A DNA stretch of 64,000 nt from Arenicola marina. Lineage: Eukaryota; Annelida; Polychaeta; Arenicolidae. Positions 1 through 11,551 of this stretch are shown here, in pieces. The stretch is taken from positions 27,591,188 to 27,655,187 of the forward strand of contig OZ025255.1 in assembly GCA_964019135.1 (NCBI GenBank), given 5' to 3'. Position 1 is the first letter of the stretch. Each line of letters starts with the position of its first letter. The notes under the pieces are model-generated. The model was given only the letters and a program-made list of their open reading frames with translations. It had not been told where the DNA came from and made no database searches. A program made the position numbers and the translations under genes.

Positions 1-2348
1 GGGTAGGTGATCATGATTTGGTATTTCTGAAACTTACAACAGCAACAGTAAAGATAAAGGAACTTTAGCTGTAACCATAACCAAAAAAATTTGAGCTTGC
101 TTTTTTAAAACTTTAGTAACAAAAAACTAGCAGCAGTTTCTGTTTATCGATGGACGTAGGCAACAGCTTCCATGCTCTGTAGATGTACAAGGTTTGGAAT
201 GTGACTACTGGTATCTTCAATGTACTGCCTTTCTGTGAAGTTCGAGGAATGTACACAGATTTGTTAAATTACATGTCTGGACCTTGTTACTTTCGATCTA
301 TGCTGCGAAGGCAGAAATGTATCAATTAAGTGTTCCCAAGAAAAATATTGAAGTCAACCTTAAATTATGAGCATGATGATTTGGAACAGCTTTGGAAATG
401 CACGCTAATACAAGAAACAATGGAAATTGTTTGTAAAGTGTTGAAGTCTATGGTAGATTATCAAAGCTCAGGTGTTAGACAATACTTGATAAGGAACAAC
501 AATTTATATATTTATAAATCATCAAAAAGTTTTTAATTAACATTTTATTTAACTTCTTGCCAAGACTCTCTTCTATATCCACCCAGAGAAGTCTTTAATC
601 ACGTTACTTCTGTATAATCTCCCTTTGATAATTTTGGAATTTAGACATGTTATTGCTGTATTGTAGCAAAAAACCAAATCATGTTCACCTTCTTTCTTTA
701 ATTTCTGAAATACCGCTACCTAATCAATCTTAAGTTGATCAGTTTAGGCACCATGTTCAGTATCCCCGTTTTAACCCTAAGCACGAAATGAAAAAAAAAC
801 GTCATTACAATTTAAGCATTGGTCTTGAACCCTCTTTGTTACGGTGAGTTGGGATTCTTATCATCACATGGAGTCTAGACTGATCAGTGAATATACCGGT
901 AATGTGGGCCAATATATACATGTCGAAGTGTTAGTAGATCAATACTTCAGCTACCGGTCGCAAGTTTAATCTTAAATGACCGTGAGAATATTTTAGCAGA
1001 ATAAGAACTTCAGTATAGGGGTGTGAGTTATTGAGTCTAGTGATTATATATAGCCAACACATCCTGGTTTCAAAATAAGATGACCTTTAAAAATTTATGA
1101 ATACAGTGAGTGTAAAATCACTGATTCTTACTAACATTGATATGCATATAATGAGGCCTTGCTCTTAGACATCACTCTCTGAAACAACTTGTTTCCAATG
1201 TATTGTCATCTGTGCATATGACAATTTCTACTCGTTCCAATGTGAGTGTCAATAAGTGGGCAGTGCCATCATCTCCCATACTGATGGATGATATTAGGCA
1301 TGTGTGCCTATCTGTAACATTATACAAACAGTATGATCGGAGATTTAATCACAGCCAGTGACGACCACTAGCCTTGTTTTTATAAATTCCAGTGTAAACA
1401 AGACTACACCAAAGAAATGTCACAATTAGGTTAAGATTAGTTCCTGTTGGCACTTATTTTGCCAGATACTTATGTTTATGTTCGAGTTGGTTTATTCTAA
1501 TTGATTTGTGATGGGGATGGATTTGAGGATGCTGCTCAACTCCTCTGCAGGATAAATTTTGTCTTCATATTGATTGCGGGATATCATAATATCATGAATT
1601 TTCTGTTAAGTTTAATATATACCTGCGTCAATGCATCTAACATTAACACATGAGAAGATTGGTGATCTTCATATACTTGGCGTGCAATGTGACTAGCATG
1701 GCATCCTGGACTTTAAACTACCTGGTACTGGTAGTTATGAATAGCACACAGCCTCTTGAACCGAAGTACGTGGAAATACCGTTATACGTACACCGTCATT
1801 TCGCCTCAAGGATAATCTAAACATATCCTGGACTTGCCAGATATGACGGCACCTTGACCTGACAATCGCTCTGGCATCCATAGGATGAGTAGGATCACTC
1901 TGCTTTACACATACCGAAATTATTTTGACCGAAGATCTGCCTGAGATAGATTCCTCAACACCTCGTCACAACTGTCACAGTCACAGCAGCCAAGGCTTAC
2001 CTCGAGCACTTTATAACAGATTATTTCTCGGTTGTGAGATGCTCGCAGAAGAGCTCTGTGTGTGTCCGTCTTGTATGCCATGGGGTTGTGACGGCTTGCT
2101 GATATCGTTAGATCTCGTTTTAGTGATGCTGTCGACATGGCAATTTGTTTTTTTTACAAAACTTGGGCCGTGTGGAAAAGTAGCTGTTTTTTCGTTCTAG
2201 TTCTCGAGATGTGGTGTTGGGTTTGACCACATGTGTGCTTTCCTGTAACGTGTCGGATGAGATGTAGTGGCCGACCGCCCGCCCGCCCGGGGCTGGGGCG
2301 TGACGTGGGAGGGCAGCCCTGTTGACGGCCATCTTGTTCTCCTTGCAG
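1..2348. other. No gene recognised; probable intron of the upstream zinc-finger gene
   Basis: AT-rich sequence without a recognisable exon. Nothing here resembles the shared 5' exon seen at 49535, so the 5' end of the upstream gene is not in this stretch. The last 100 bases turn GC-rich (CCCGCCCGCCCGG around 2277-2290) and lead into the polypyrimidine tract of the first zinc-finger exon. The stretch is probably intronic, by position only. Confidence 0.4.
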
Positions 2349-2672
2349 GGGGACTGCTCTGGCGCCGAGCAGCCGGTCTCGCGGGGCCAGACCGTGCGGG
2401 CCAAGCAGCCCAAGCAACATATATGCCAATATTGTCAGAAGTCATTCGCGTCGAGTAGTAGTCTGAGGCAGCATGTCAACCTACACCTGGGGATCTACCG
2501 CTATAAGTGTCCGCACTGCGGCCAGGGTTTCTCCTCCACCGACGGCCTTAAGGGCCACCTGAGCAAGCACACTGGGGTAAAGGCCTTCGTCTGCCAAGTC
2601 TGCCAAAGGGAATTCTTCTACAAACACAACCTCGTGGAGCACATGAGAGTCGCGCACGCGCCGCGATCGTGA
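2349..2672 (+). CDS. U1: alternative 3'-terminal exon, three C2H2 zinc fingers
   Basis: The exon starts after the acceptor TCTCCTTGCAG (AG at 2347-2348), is read in phase 0 and ends at TGA 2670-2672, giving 107 residues. Fingers are at residues 26-46, 54-74 and 82-103, with linkers LGIYRYK and TGVKAFV; the third finger has His-x4-His spacing. Zinc ligands are all present, so it should bind DNA. Likely helix contacts (-1,2,3,6) are S,S,S,Q for finger 1 and Y,H,N,E for finger 3. It has no donor after the fingers and no start codon of its own, so it must be spliced to an upstream shared exon that lies outside the window. U2 follows after only 288 bases. Confidence 0.9.
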   Translation, partial: GDCSGAEQPVSRGQTVRAKQPKQHICQYCQKSFASSSSLRQHVNLHLGIYRYKCPHCGQGFSSTDGLKGHLSKHTGVKAFVCQVCQREFFYKHNLVEHMRVAHAPRS

Positions 2673-2960
2673 GGCCCGGCCACGTTTGGAAGCAACCTTT
2701 AAGGCATTGTCACAGTACTTTGGTGGATACCCATGTCGAGATTTTCGCACGTGGGATGAAAGACTTTATTCTGTCGATTCTGGCTGTCTTCTTATGAATG
2801 TCTGCTTCACCACAACTTCACAACACACGGCACCAGGGCGCAACGTATGCGACGTGACTTAAGGAAAACTACCCATGCACCCGAACGCGCTCTCTGTTCA
2901 CAGTGTATTATGGGAGTATTATATTCCAAGTTTTGACAGTGGTCTTTTGGTTGCTTCCAG

Positions 2961-3464
2961 GCCCTGCCCAACATTTTGGAGTGCCGCCATTGCCAGAAAA
3001 CATTCAAAAATAGATACAACTGGAAAAGGCACATGGACATGCATCGCGGCATCTACCAATATTATTGCTCCTTTTGTAAGAAGGGATTTTCCTCCAGTGC
3101 GTCGCTGCAGGGTCACGTGAGCAAACACACCGGGATCAAGCTCTTCCAGTGCGAGTTCTGCACGAAATCCTTCTCCTACAAGCACCATCTTGTGGAGCAT
3201 ACCAAGAGTTATCATGTCGGCACGCCGGCCTGGCTGCAAACACAGCCTGCAGGGTCGCCGCAGTCTCTGTCTGCAGTGCCGCTGACATCTGTGTCTGCAG
3301 TGCCGCTGACATCTGTGTCGTCAGGGCCGCTGACATCTGTGTCGTCAGGGCCGCTGACACCGGGGCCGCTGACATCTGTGTCGTCAGGACCGATGACACC
3401 AGTGCCACCAGGGCCGCTAACATCTGTGATGCCAGGGCCGATGACACCAGGGCCGCCAACATAA
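2961..3464 (+). CDS. U2: alternative terminal exon, three zinc fingers plus repetitive tail
   Basis: Acceptor TTGCTTCCAG ends at 2960; phase 0; 167 residues. Fingers at residues 8-28, 36-56 and 64-85 with linkers RGIYQYY and TGIKLFQ. Trp replaces the usual core Leu of the finger 1 helix. Residues 86-167 form a Ser/Pro/Thr-rich tail built from repeats of the type PLTSVSSG, encoded by a 24-27 bp minisatellite that continues in decayed form past the stop. The very short lead before finger 1 (7 residues) is unusual for the set. A poly(A) signal AATAAA lies at 3900-3905. The repeat tail may be a disordered spacer; its length is likely to vary between individuals. Confidence 0.9.
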   Translation, partial: ALPNILECRHCQKTFKNRYNWKRHMDMHRGIYQYYCSFCKKGFSSSASLQGHVSKHTGIKLFQCEFCTKSFSYKHHLVEHTKSYHVGTPAWLQTQPAGSPQSLSAVPLTSVSAVPLTSVSSGPLTSVSSGPLTPGPLTSVSSGPMTPVPPGPLTSVMPGPMTPGPPT

Positions 3465-3540
3465 CTATAACTATACTGTCATCGGGGCCGTTGTTGTGTC
3501 ATCCAGGCCAGCGCTGTCTGTGTCATCGAGACCGCTGCCA
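3268..3540 (+). repeat. 24-27 bp minisatellite coding the U2 tail and crossing its stop
   Basis: Units around GCCGCTGACATCTGTGTC repeat through the last 65 codons of U2 and continue as decayed copies beyond the stop codon at 3462-3464 (GTCATCGGGGCCG, then GTCATCGAGACCGC). Unit lengths are mostly multiples of three inside the coding part. Confidence 0.75.
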
Positions 3541-4234
3541 TGTTGACATGTAGTTCGTTTTGCGCGCGCCCCAGTCTTATCACCCCTTTGTGCATCTTGT
3601 ATAATACCTGACCGTCGCCATAATAGTTTGTAGGCCACCAGGGATCGAGCTAAGCCCCCCAAGATGTAGGCCCGAGTTGGAGGCTGGCATGGTCCCCGCT
3701 AACCCAAGTTGGATGTCGCAAGTTGTGCCATATTGATACGCTTGCCAAACACACCTATGATTTTATTTACAAAGCCACATTGCCGTTGCGTCACGTATGC
3801 GCGCTACCCTTGTCTTATGGAAGCTACAGTACCTAAGATTATCTCTACAACGCCTGTATAAACCGGCTAAACAGAATCATAAAGTTGATATGTTATGTTA
3901 ATAAAAGAATAGACGATCGACCTCGCTTTTATGAGTTACCTTTTCAGCTCTGTTACACATCTAAGAAGGATTTATTGACAAGATGATATACGCCAATTTC
4001 ATTGAAACCCTTAGGACAATTAGTTTTGTTAAGTTGTTAAAATCTTCTGCCAAAGTGAGTTTTGCGTAAATTGTTCTTAACGCATGGTTTAACATAAAGA
4101 TGATCCATCTGTCAACGCGTAGTTGTTTTCCTTTAAACTACATATCATGGACGTAATAGCGCAAAATCTTTGAGATTTTACTGGGCGGTTTGGGTATTGT
4201 TTCACACTTCATACAGTCATCTCGTTGGTCCTAG
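3541..4234. other. 3' flank of U2 with poly(A) signal, then plain intron
   Basis: Contains AATAAA at 3900-3905, the likely 3' end of the U2 message. I see no further exon before the satellite that begins near 4235. Confidence 0.5.
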
Positions 4235-7200
4235 TGATAGACTTTTCATCGCTACGTCACGGTGTTTGCTCTGTCTTTGGGCATCACGATGATAGACATG
4301 TCATCGCTACGTCACGGTGTTTGCTCTGTCTTTGGGCATCACGATGCTAGATATGTCATCGCTACGTCTCGGTTGTTGGTCTGTCTTTGGGCATCACGAT
4401 GATAGACATGTCATCGCTCCGTCACGGTGTTTGGTCTGTCTTTGGGCATCACGATGATAGACATGTCATCGCTACGTCTCGATGTTTGCTCTGTCTTTGG
4501 GCATCACGATGATAGACATGTCATCGCTCCGTCACGGTGTTTGCTCTGTCTTTGGGCATCACGATGATAGACATGTCATCGCTACGTCTCGGTGTTTGCT
4601 CTGTCTTTGGGCAGCACGATGATAGGCATGTCATCGCTCCGTCACGGTGTTTGCTCTGTCTTTGGGCAGCACGATGATAGGCATGTCATCGCTACGTCTC
4701 GGTGTTTGCTCTGTCTTTGGGCAGCACGATGATAGGCATGTCATCGCTACGTCTCGGTGTTTGCTCTGTCTTTGGGCATCACGATGATAGACATGTCATC
4801 GCTACGTCTCGGTGTTTGCTCTGTCTTTGGGCATCACGATGATACCCCTGTCATCGCTACGTCTCGGTGTTTGCTCTGTCTTTGGGCAGCACGATGATAG
4901 GCATGTCATCGCTACGTCTCGGTGTTTGCTCTGTCTTTGGGTATCACGATGATAGACATGTCATCGCTACGTCTCGGTGTTTGGTCTGTCTTTGGGCATC
5001 ACGATGATAGACATGTCATCGCTACGTCTCGGTGTTTGGTCTCTCTTTGGGCAGCACGATGATAGGCATGCCATCGCTACGTCTCGGTGTTTGGTCTGTC
5101 TTTGGGCATCACGATGATACCCCTGTCATCGCTACGTCTCGGTGTTTGCTCTGTCTTTGGGCAGCACGATGATAGGCATGTCATCGCTACGTCTCGGTGT
5201 TTGCTCTGTCTTTGGGTATCACGATGATAGACATGTCATCGCTACGTCTCGGTGTTTGGTCTGTCTTTGGGCATCACGATGATAGACATGTCATCGCTAC
5301 GTCTCGGTGTTTGGTCTCTCTTTGGGCAGCACGATGATAGGCATGCCATCGCTACGTCTCGGTGTTTGGTCTGTCTTTGGGTATCACGATGATAGACATG
5401 TCATCGCTACGTCTCGGTGTTTGGTCTGTCTTTGGGCATCACGATGATAGACATGTCATCGCTACGTCTCGGTGTTTGGTCTCTCTTTGGGCAGCACGAT
5501 GATAGGCATGTCATCGCTACGTCTCGGTGTTTGCTCTGTCTTTGGGCATCACGATGATAGGCATGTCATCGCTACGTCTCGGTGTTTGCTCTGTCTTTGG
5601 GCAGCACGATGATAGGCATGTCATCGCTACGTCTCGGTGTTTGCTCTGTCTTTGGGCATCACGATGATAGGCATGTCATCGCTACGTCTCGGTGTTTGGT
5701 CTGTCTTTGGGCAGCACGTTGATAGACATGTCATCGCTACGTCTCGGTGTTTGGTCTGTCTTTGGGCAGCACGATGATAGATATGTCATCGCTTCGTCAC
5801 GGTGTTTGCTCTGTCTTTGGGCAGCACGATGATAGACATGTCATCGCTACGTCTCGGTGTTTGGTCTCTCTTTGGGCAGCACGATGATAGGCATGTCATC
5901 GCTACGTCTCGGTGTTTGGTCTGTCTTTGGGCATCACGATGATAGGCATGTCATCGCTACGTCTCGGTGTTTGGTCTGTCTTTGGGCAGCACGATGATAG
6001 GCATGTCATCGCTACGTCTCGGTGTTTGGTCTGTCTTTGGGCAGCACGATGATAGGCATGTCATCGCTACGTCACGGTGTTTGGTCTGTCTTTGGGCAGC
6101 ACGATGATAGGCATGTCATCGCTACGTCTTGGTGTTTGCTCTGTCTTTGGGCATCACGATGATAGGCATGTCATCGCTACGTCTCGGTGTTTGGTCTGTC
6201 TTTGGGCATCACGATGATAGGCATGTCATCGCTACGTCTCGGTGTTTGCTCTGTCTTTGGGCAGCACGATGATAGGCATGTCATCGCTACGTCTCGGTGT
6301 TTGGTCTGTCTTTGGGCAGCTCAATGATAGACATGTCATCGCTACGTCACGGTGTTTGCTCTGTCTTTGGGCAGCACGATGATAGGCATGTCATCGCTAC
6401 GTCTCGGTGTTTGGTCTGTCTTTGGGCAGCTCAATGATAGACATGTCATCGCTACGTCACGGTGTTTGGTCTGTCTTTGGGCATCACGATGATAGGCATG
6501 TCATCGCTACGTCTCGGTGTTTGGTCTGTCTTTGGGCATCACGATGATAGGCATGTCATCGCTACGTCTCGGTGTTTGGTCTGTCTTTGGGCAGCTCAAT
6601 GATAGACATGTCATCGCTACGTCACGGTGTTTGGTCTGTCTTTGGGCATCACGATGATAGGCATGTCATCGCTACGTCTCGGTGTTTGGTCTGTCTTTGG
6701 GCATCACGATGATAGGCATGTCATCGCTACGTCTCGGTGTTTGCTCTGTCTTTGGGCATCACGATGATAGGCATGTCATCGCTACGTCACGGTGTTTGCT
6801 CTGTCTTTGGGCATCACGATGATAGGCATGTCATCGCTACGTCTCGGTGTTTGCTCTGTCTTTGGGCAGCACGATGATAGGCATGTCATCGCTTCGTCTC
6901 GGTGTTTGCTCTGTCTTTGGGCAGCACGATGATAGATATGTCATCGCTACGTCTCGGTGTTTGGTCTGTCTTTGGGCAGCACGATGATAGATATGTCATC
7001 GCTTCGTCACGGTGTTTGCTCTGTCTTTGGGCAGCACGATGATAGGCATGTCATCGCTACGTCACGGTGTTTGGTCTGTCTTTGGGCATCACGATGATAG
7101 ACATGTCATCGCTACGTCTCGGTGTTTGCTCTGTCTTTGGGCATCACGATGATAGACATGTCATCACTACGTCACGGTGTTTGCTCTGTCTTTGGGCATC

Positions 7201-8612
7201 ACGATGATAGACATGTCATCGCTACGTCTCGGTGTTTGCTCTGTCTTTGGGCAGCACGATGATAGGCATGTCATCGCTACGTCTCGGTGTTTGGTCTGTC
7301 TTTGGGCATCACGATGATAGACATGTCATCGCTACGTCTCGGTGTTTGGTCTGTCTTTGGGCAGCACGATGATAGGCATGTCATCGCTTCGTCACGGTGT
7401 TTGGTCTGTCTTTGGGCATCACGATGATAGGCATGTCATCGCTACGTCTCGGTGTTTGGTCTGTCTTTGGGCAGCTCAATGATAGACATGTCATCGCTAC
7501 GTCTCGGTGTTTGGTCTGTCTTTGGGCAGCTCAATGATAGACATGTCATCGCTACGTCTCGGTGTTTGGTCTGTCTTTGGGCATCACGATGATAGGCATG
7601 TCATCGCTACGTCTCGGTGTTTGGTCTGTCTTTGGGCAGCACGATGATAGACATGTCATCGCTGCGTCTTGGTGTTTGGTCTGTCTTTGGGCAGCACGAT
7701 GATAGGCATGTCATCGCTACGTCTCGGTGTTTGCTCTGTCTTTGGGCATCACGATGATAGACATGTCATCGCTACGTCTCGGTGTTTGCTCTGTCTTTGG
7801 GCATCACGATGATAGACATGTCATCGCTACGTCTCGGTGTTTGGTCTGTCTTTGGGCATCACGATGATAGACATGTCATCGCTACGTCTCGGTGTTTGGT
7901 CTGTCTTTGGGCATCACGATGATAGGCATGTCATCGTTACGTCTCGGTGTTTGGTCTGTCTTTGGGCAGCTCAATGATAGACATGTCATCGCTACGTCTC
8001 GGTGTTTGGTCTGTCTTTGGGCATCACGATGATAGGCATGTCATCGCTACGTCTCGGTGTTTGGTCTGTCTTTGGGCAGCACGATGATAGACATGTCATC
8101 GCTACGTCTTGGTGTTTGGTCTGTCTTTGGGCAGCACGATGATAGGCATGTCATCGCTACGTCTCGGTGTTTGCTCTGTCTTTGGGCATCACGATGATAG
8201 ACATGTCATCGCTACGTCTCGGTGTTTGCTCTTTCTTTGGGCATCACGATGATAGACATGTCATCGCTACGTCTCGGTGTTTGGTCTGTCTTTGGGCATC
8301 ACGATGATAGGCATGTCATCGCTACGTCTCGGTGTTTGGTCTGTCTTTGGGCAGCACGATGATAGATATGTCATCGCTTCGTCACGGTGTTTGGTCTGTC
8401 TTTGGGCATCACGATGATAGACATGTCATCGCTACGTCTCGGTGTTTGCTCTGTCTTTGGGCAGCACGATGATAGGCATGTCATCGCTACGTCTCGGTAT
8501 TTGCTCTGTCTTTGGGCATCACGATGATAGATATGTCATCGCTACGTCACGGTGTTTGGTCTGTCTTTGGGCAGCTCAATGATAGACATGTCATCGCTCC
8601 GTCACGGTGATT
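4235..8612. repeat. 55-bp satellite array, about 80 copies
   Basis: Unit: GATAGACATG TCATCGCTAC GTCTCGGTGT TTGGTCTGTC TTTGGGCATC ACGAT. Copies differ at a few fixed positions (GACATG/GGCATG, TTGCTC/TTGGTC, GCATCACG/GCAGCACG/GCAGCTCA, GTCTC/GTCAC). Blocks of several units recur, for example the rare variant GATACCCCTG returns after exactly five units (4841 and 5116), which indicates recent unequal exchange or gene conversion. The unit contains the palindrome GACATGTC. It lies in the intron between U2 and U3 and codes for nothing evident. Confidence 0.95.
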
Positions 8613-8863
8613 GGCGTTTCGTTCCGAGTGTGAATGTGTCTTCGTTTGTCACCGTTTGTCATGGGTGTGGTAAAATGTCCACAAGCTGACGACTGTTGAA
8701 ATTTCAAGTCCAGACTTGCCTGCTAAAAGAAATATCGGTCTTCGCTCACTCTCACAGTCAGATGAAATGTAGATGTTTTGGGCCACTTTCGTGGACATGA
8801 ATGCTAAAGTGGTACAAGAAACCTCGGGACAGTGAAATGGGGTGGGACGAAATATGCCCTTCA
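8613..8863. other. Unique intronic sequence
   Basis: Short unique stretch between the 55-bp satellite and the first SINE. No exon or motif recognised. Confidence 0.4.
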
Positions 8864-8876
8864 TGAAGTTGCCAGG

Positions 8877-9135
8877 GGCCGGCGCGACAGTTCAGTGGGC
8901 TAGAGCGCTCGCATTGAGTGCTCTGGTCACATGAGAGCCTAACGGCACGTGGGTCGCTAGTTCGAGCCCTGCTGTGGCCATGTCTGTGTGGTCGCAGGAT
9001 AAAGATCTCATGTCTTTCTTCGTAAAGAGTAGGGGGTTACCCCCGGGGACATGGCTCCACTCTCCCTTCCTTCTCCCATTGACGCGATATGACCAAAAGT
9101 GGTTAAGGCGTCCTGAATAACCAACCAACCAATCG
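8877..9135 (+). mobile_element. SINE-A copy 1 (tRNA-derived SINE)
   Basis: Starts GGCCGGC and carries a tRNA-like head with pol III A box (GTTCAGTGGGCTAGAG) and B box (AGTTCGAGCCC), a unique body (GGGGGTTACCCCCGGGGACA) and an (AACC)n-type tail. A 13-14 base target-site duplication TGAAGTTGCCAGGG flanks it (8864-8876 and 9136-9149). It is therefore a complete insertion mobilised by a LINE partner not seen here. Confidence 0.9.
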
Positions 9136-9215
9136 TGAAGTTGCCAGGGTGCGAATCCCCGACCTGTTCATCTGCGGCTCAGCCAACTGAGTTAAGGAGA
9201 CTCACCCTGTCTGCA
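9136..9215 (-). mobile_element. Fragment of a second tRNA-derived SINE (SINE-B-like)
   Basis: On the minus strand it reads CTTAACTCAGTTGGCTGAGC, then GCAGATGAACAGGTC and GGGGATTCGCACCC, i.e. A-box- and B-box-like segments. The same core occurs near 59040-59085 and, with a proper B box, in the complete SINE-B at 62062. Too truncated to be a functional tRNA. Confidence 0.5.
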
Positions 9216-9474
9216 AGTTGTAGCAGAATGTGTACACATATAAACTACACCTCCCTCATATTTATTGGTGAAATATAGTCACCACAGATGGTATAAAGCA
9301 CAATGTTGCACTAAGTAGCCGCCTCGTTTTGGAATCTTCATGACCTTATAATTACAACAAAATGGGTGCAAAAATGACTGACGCATGGACGGCGGATGTG
9401 GGGTGTGTGGATATTGCTGGCGTTGATCCCAGTGACTTTAAACTGTCATTGAGGACTGGTTTGGTTTCTTACAG
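9216..9474. other. Intron end before U3
   Basis: Unique sequence. The last 27 bases before the acceptor at 9474 are identical to those before U4, so intron and exon were duplicated together. Confidence 0.5.
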
Positions 9475-9744
9475 AGCGGAGGCGCCAATCACTATCCCGG
9501 GATGCCTTCGCTGCCGGCGACTCCCGTTCTGCAATGCCACCTCTGTCAGAAGGTTTTTAAACGGGTCTATCACCTGAAAAGACATCTTAACATTCACCGT
9601 GGGATATATGAGTATTACTGCCCAGTCTGCAGCAAGGGATTCTCATCGACGTCCACGCTGAGAGAGCATGTCAACTTCCGCCACGCCGAACACATCCTCG
9701 ACCAGGGCTCAGGACTGGGCTCCGAGCGGGGGTTCCTCAGCTGA
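9475..9744 (+). CDS. U3: alternative terminal exon with only two zinc fingers
   Basis: Acceptor TGGTTTCTTACAG ends at 9474; phase 0; 89 residues. Finger 1 at residues 21-41 (helix contacts R,Y,H,R) and, after RGIYEYY, a second finger at 49-70 whose His pair is spaced by four residues, as in the third finger of the other exons. The usual middle-finger ending RGHMxKH and the TGVKEF linker are absent, so this exon looks like a fusion of the front of finger 2 with the back of finger 3, removing about one finger. The tail is acidic/Gly/Ser-rich. Closely similar to U4 in coding and flanking sequence, so a recent duplicate. Confidence 0.88.
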   Translation, partial: SGGANHYPGMPSLPATPVLQCHLCQKVFKRVYHLKRHLNIHRGIYEYYCPVCSKGFSSTSTLREHVNFRHAEHILDQGSGLGSERGFLS

Positions 9745-10849
9745 ACAATGCCATGGACCATCCACAAGCAACCGGCTACTGTATTTCTCAGACACCGCGT
9801 CTCCTAAGGCCAACTTCAGTGTGCAGAACTTTATAAGAGCAAAAACACGCGCCATTGTATTCCACCTAAAGTTTCATGACTTCATTGGGACGCACTGATG
9901 ACTCTTAAAAAATATCTTGTTTTGTGATACATGTTAGTGTGGGTTTATCTTGGTTTGCTCTTCTCACCGTAGATAAAGACCATCTACTACATTATACAGG
10001 CTCAGATTGCTTGCCACTAGCGCGATGTGGCTGCACATGGTGTAGGCAGATGATGTAGGAGATCCAATCTTATCTTTGCCATGTACGATTCGCTTATAAA
10101 AAAACTTTATCTACTATTGTTGAAATGTGTTAATTGATATAATTATGACCAAGTGCGGCCAGTACGCATATTATTCGGACTGTTACTGACATACAGAGGG
10201 GCATTTACCGCAGTATACAAGCGATTATGGCTTGATGATTGACCCATCAAAACGTTTCACTGCGACCCGTCAACACCGAAATTAGCGATTGAGGAATTTA
10301 TATTAATAGACCGGATGACACCAGAATATGCTTTCAGCATTCAGTTGGCTGGCCTGATAAGGTAAACATCAGTAGATGCATGTACGGAGCCCGTACCCAC
10401 CGCTAAACGCAACCCACATATTCCATACCATCGCGCGGACTGGGGAACTGTTTGTTCTAGTACGCTACAATGTTGGCGCAATAGCCTTACCGTCGCTTGT
10501 ATTTGTCGTCTGTGCAGAAAGGTGGCATTAAACACCCATTTATCAATCCATGTGCGCCCGGTGTCCGGAAACGGTGGCGTAACCAATAAGAAGTGAAAGT
10601 ATTCGTTCTTGTAATAGTATGTGTGTGATTTTTGTCGCGTGAGCTCCTAAGGCCGGCCTCGATATTCTTCCCGAACCGGAATGTTTGAAGCACGTGTTCG
10701 ATGAACAGCATGTCGGTTTTATTCATTGTGCATAGTGGATCTTGGCGAGAATGGCCCAGGGTGCAGGCAGGTTGGGGCGGCGTGTACATATATGTGGCAT
10801 CACTTGATCCTTGGAACTGTACATTGAGGACTGGTTTGGTTTCTTACAG
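9745..10849. other. 3' flank of U3 and intron before U4
   Basis: No additional finger exon seen. Sequence identity to the U3 intron resumes near 10822 (ATTGAGGACTGGTTTGGTTT). Confidence 0.45.
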
Positions 10850-11107
10850 AGCAGAATCGCCAAGGACTATCCCGGGATGCCTTCGCTGCCGGCGACTCCC
10901 TTCCTGCAATGCCACCTCTGTCAGAAGGTTTTTAAGCGGGGATATCACCTGAAAAGACATCTTAACATTCACCGTGGGATATATGAGTATTACTGCCCAG
11001 TCTGCAGCAAGGGATTTGGTTCGATGTCCGCTATGAAGGAGCACTTGAAAAATCACCACCCCGAACACAGCCTCGACCCGGGCTCTGGGCAGGGGAGTAA
11101 AGACTGA
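10850..11107 (+). CDS. U4: alternative terminal exon with two zinc fingers, sister of U3
   Basis: Acceptor TGGTTTCTTACAG ends at 10849; phase 0; 85 residues. Fingers at residues 21-41 and 49-70 with linker RGIYEYY. Finger 1 differs from U3 by one residue (Val to Gly), while finger 2 has changed several helix residues (GSMSAMKEH against SSTSTLREH). The lead PGMPSLPATP is shared. The duplication kept finger 1 and varied finger 2. The stop codon TGA at 11105-11107 is the first base triplet of a 17-bp tandem repeat. Confidence 0.88.
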   Translation, partial: SRIAKDYPGMPSLPATPFLQCHLCQKVFKRGYHLKRHLNIHRGIYEYYCPVCSKGFGSMSAMKEHLKNHHPEHSLDPGSGQGSKD

Positions 11108-11160
11108 AAGCTACCGCTGGCTGAAAGCTACCGCTGGCTGAAAGCTACCACTGGCTGAGC
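11105..11160 (+). repeat. 17-bp tandem repeat starting at the U4 stop codon, three copies
   Basis: Unit TGAAAGCTACCGCTGGC. Each copy begins with TGA, the first being the U4 stop codon. Copy three has one change (CACTGGC). Confidence 0.85.
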
Positions 11161-11551
11161 GTGGGAGACTGACTGCGGTGTATGCGACTTCGTGTGTCTT
11201 CAACTAATGCCGGTGGCTTCATGCGTCGCTTCAGAACTTCACAGACAGAAAATTATTAGCACCTTAACGGCAGTAATTGTAACAAGCCATTGAGAATCTG
11301 ACTGGGTGGATGCCTTGGGCCAATGCACGGACCAAAACTATGTACCCTATCGTGTTAGAGACATAAGCTTCTCGTCCAGCGGTTATCACTTCCTGCCTCA
11401 CACTTCGCTAATTCCTCCTCACAGTGGCTTCATCATTCAAACGCTAGTAATTAAGGCTGGGGACATTGCCCGGCATAGGACATCGTGATGCCAGAAACTT
11501 GCCTTCTCGGTCTTGTATTGAGAGACATTTGACGGTGTGTTTCTCTTGCAG
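11161..11551. other. Intron before U5
   Basis: No exon seen. Its last 32 bases (11520-11551) are identical to those preceding U8 (16664-16695). Confidence 0.5.

Noticed and set aside
9146-9212. A tRNA gene on the minus strand
   Set aside because: Acceptor-stem and T-stem pairing would need the same bases, and the sequence is truncated; it is a SINE fragment.
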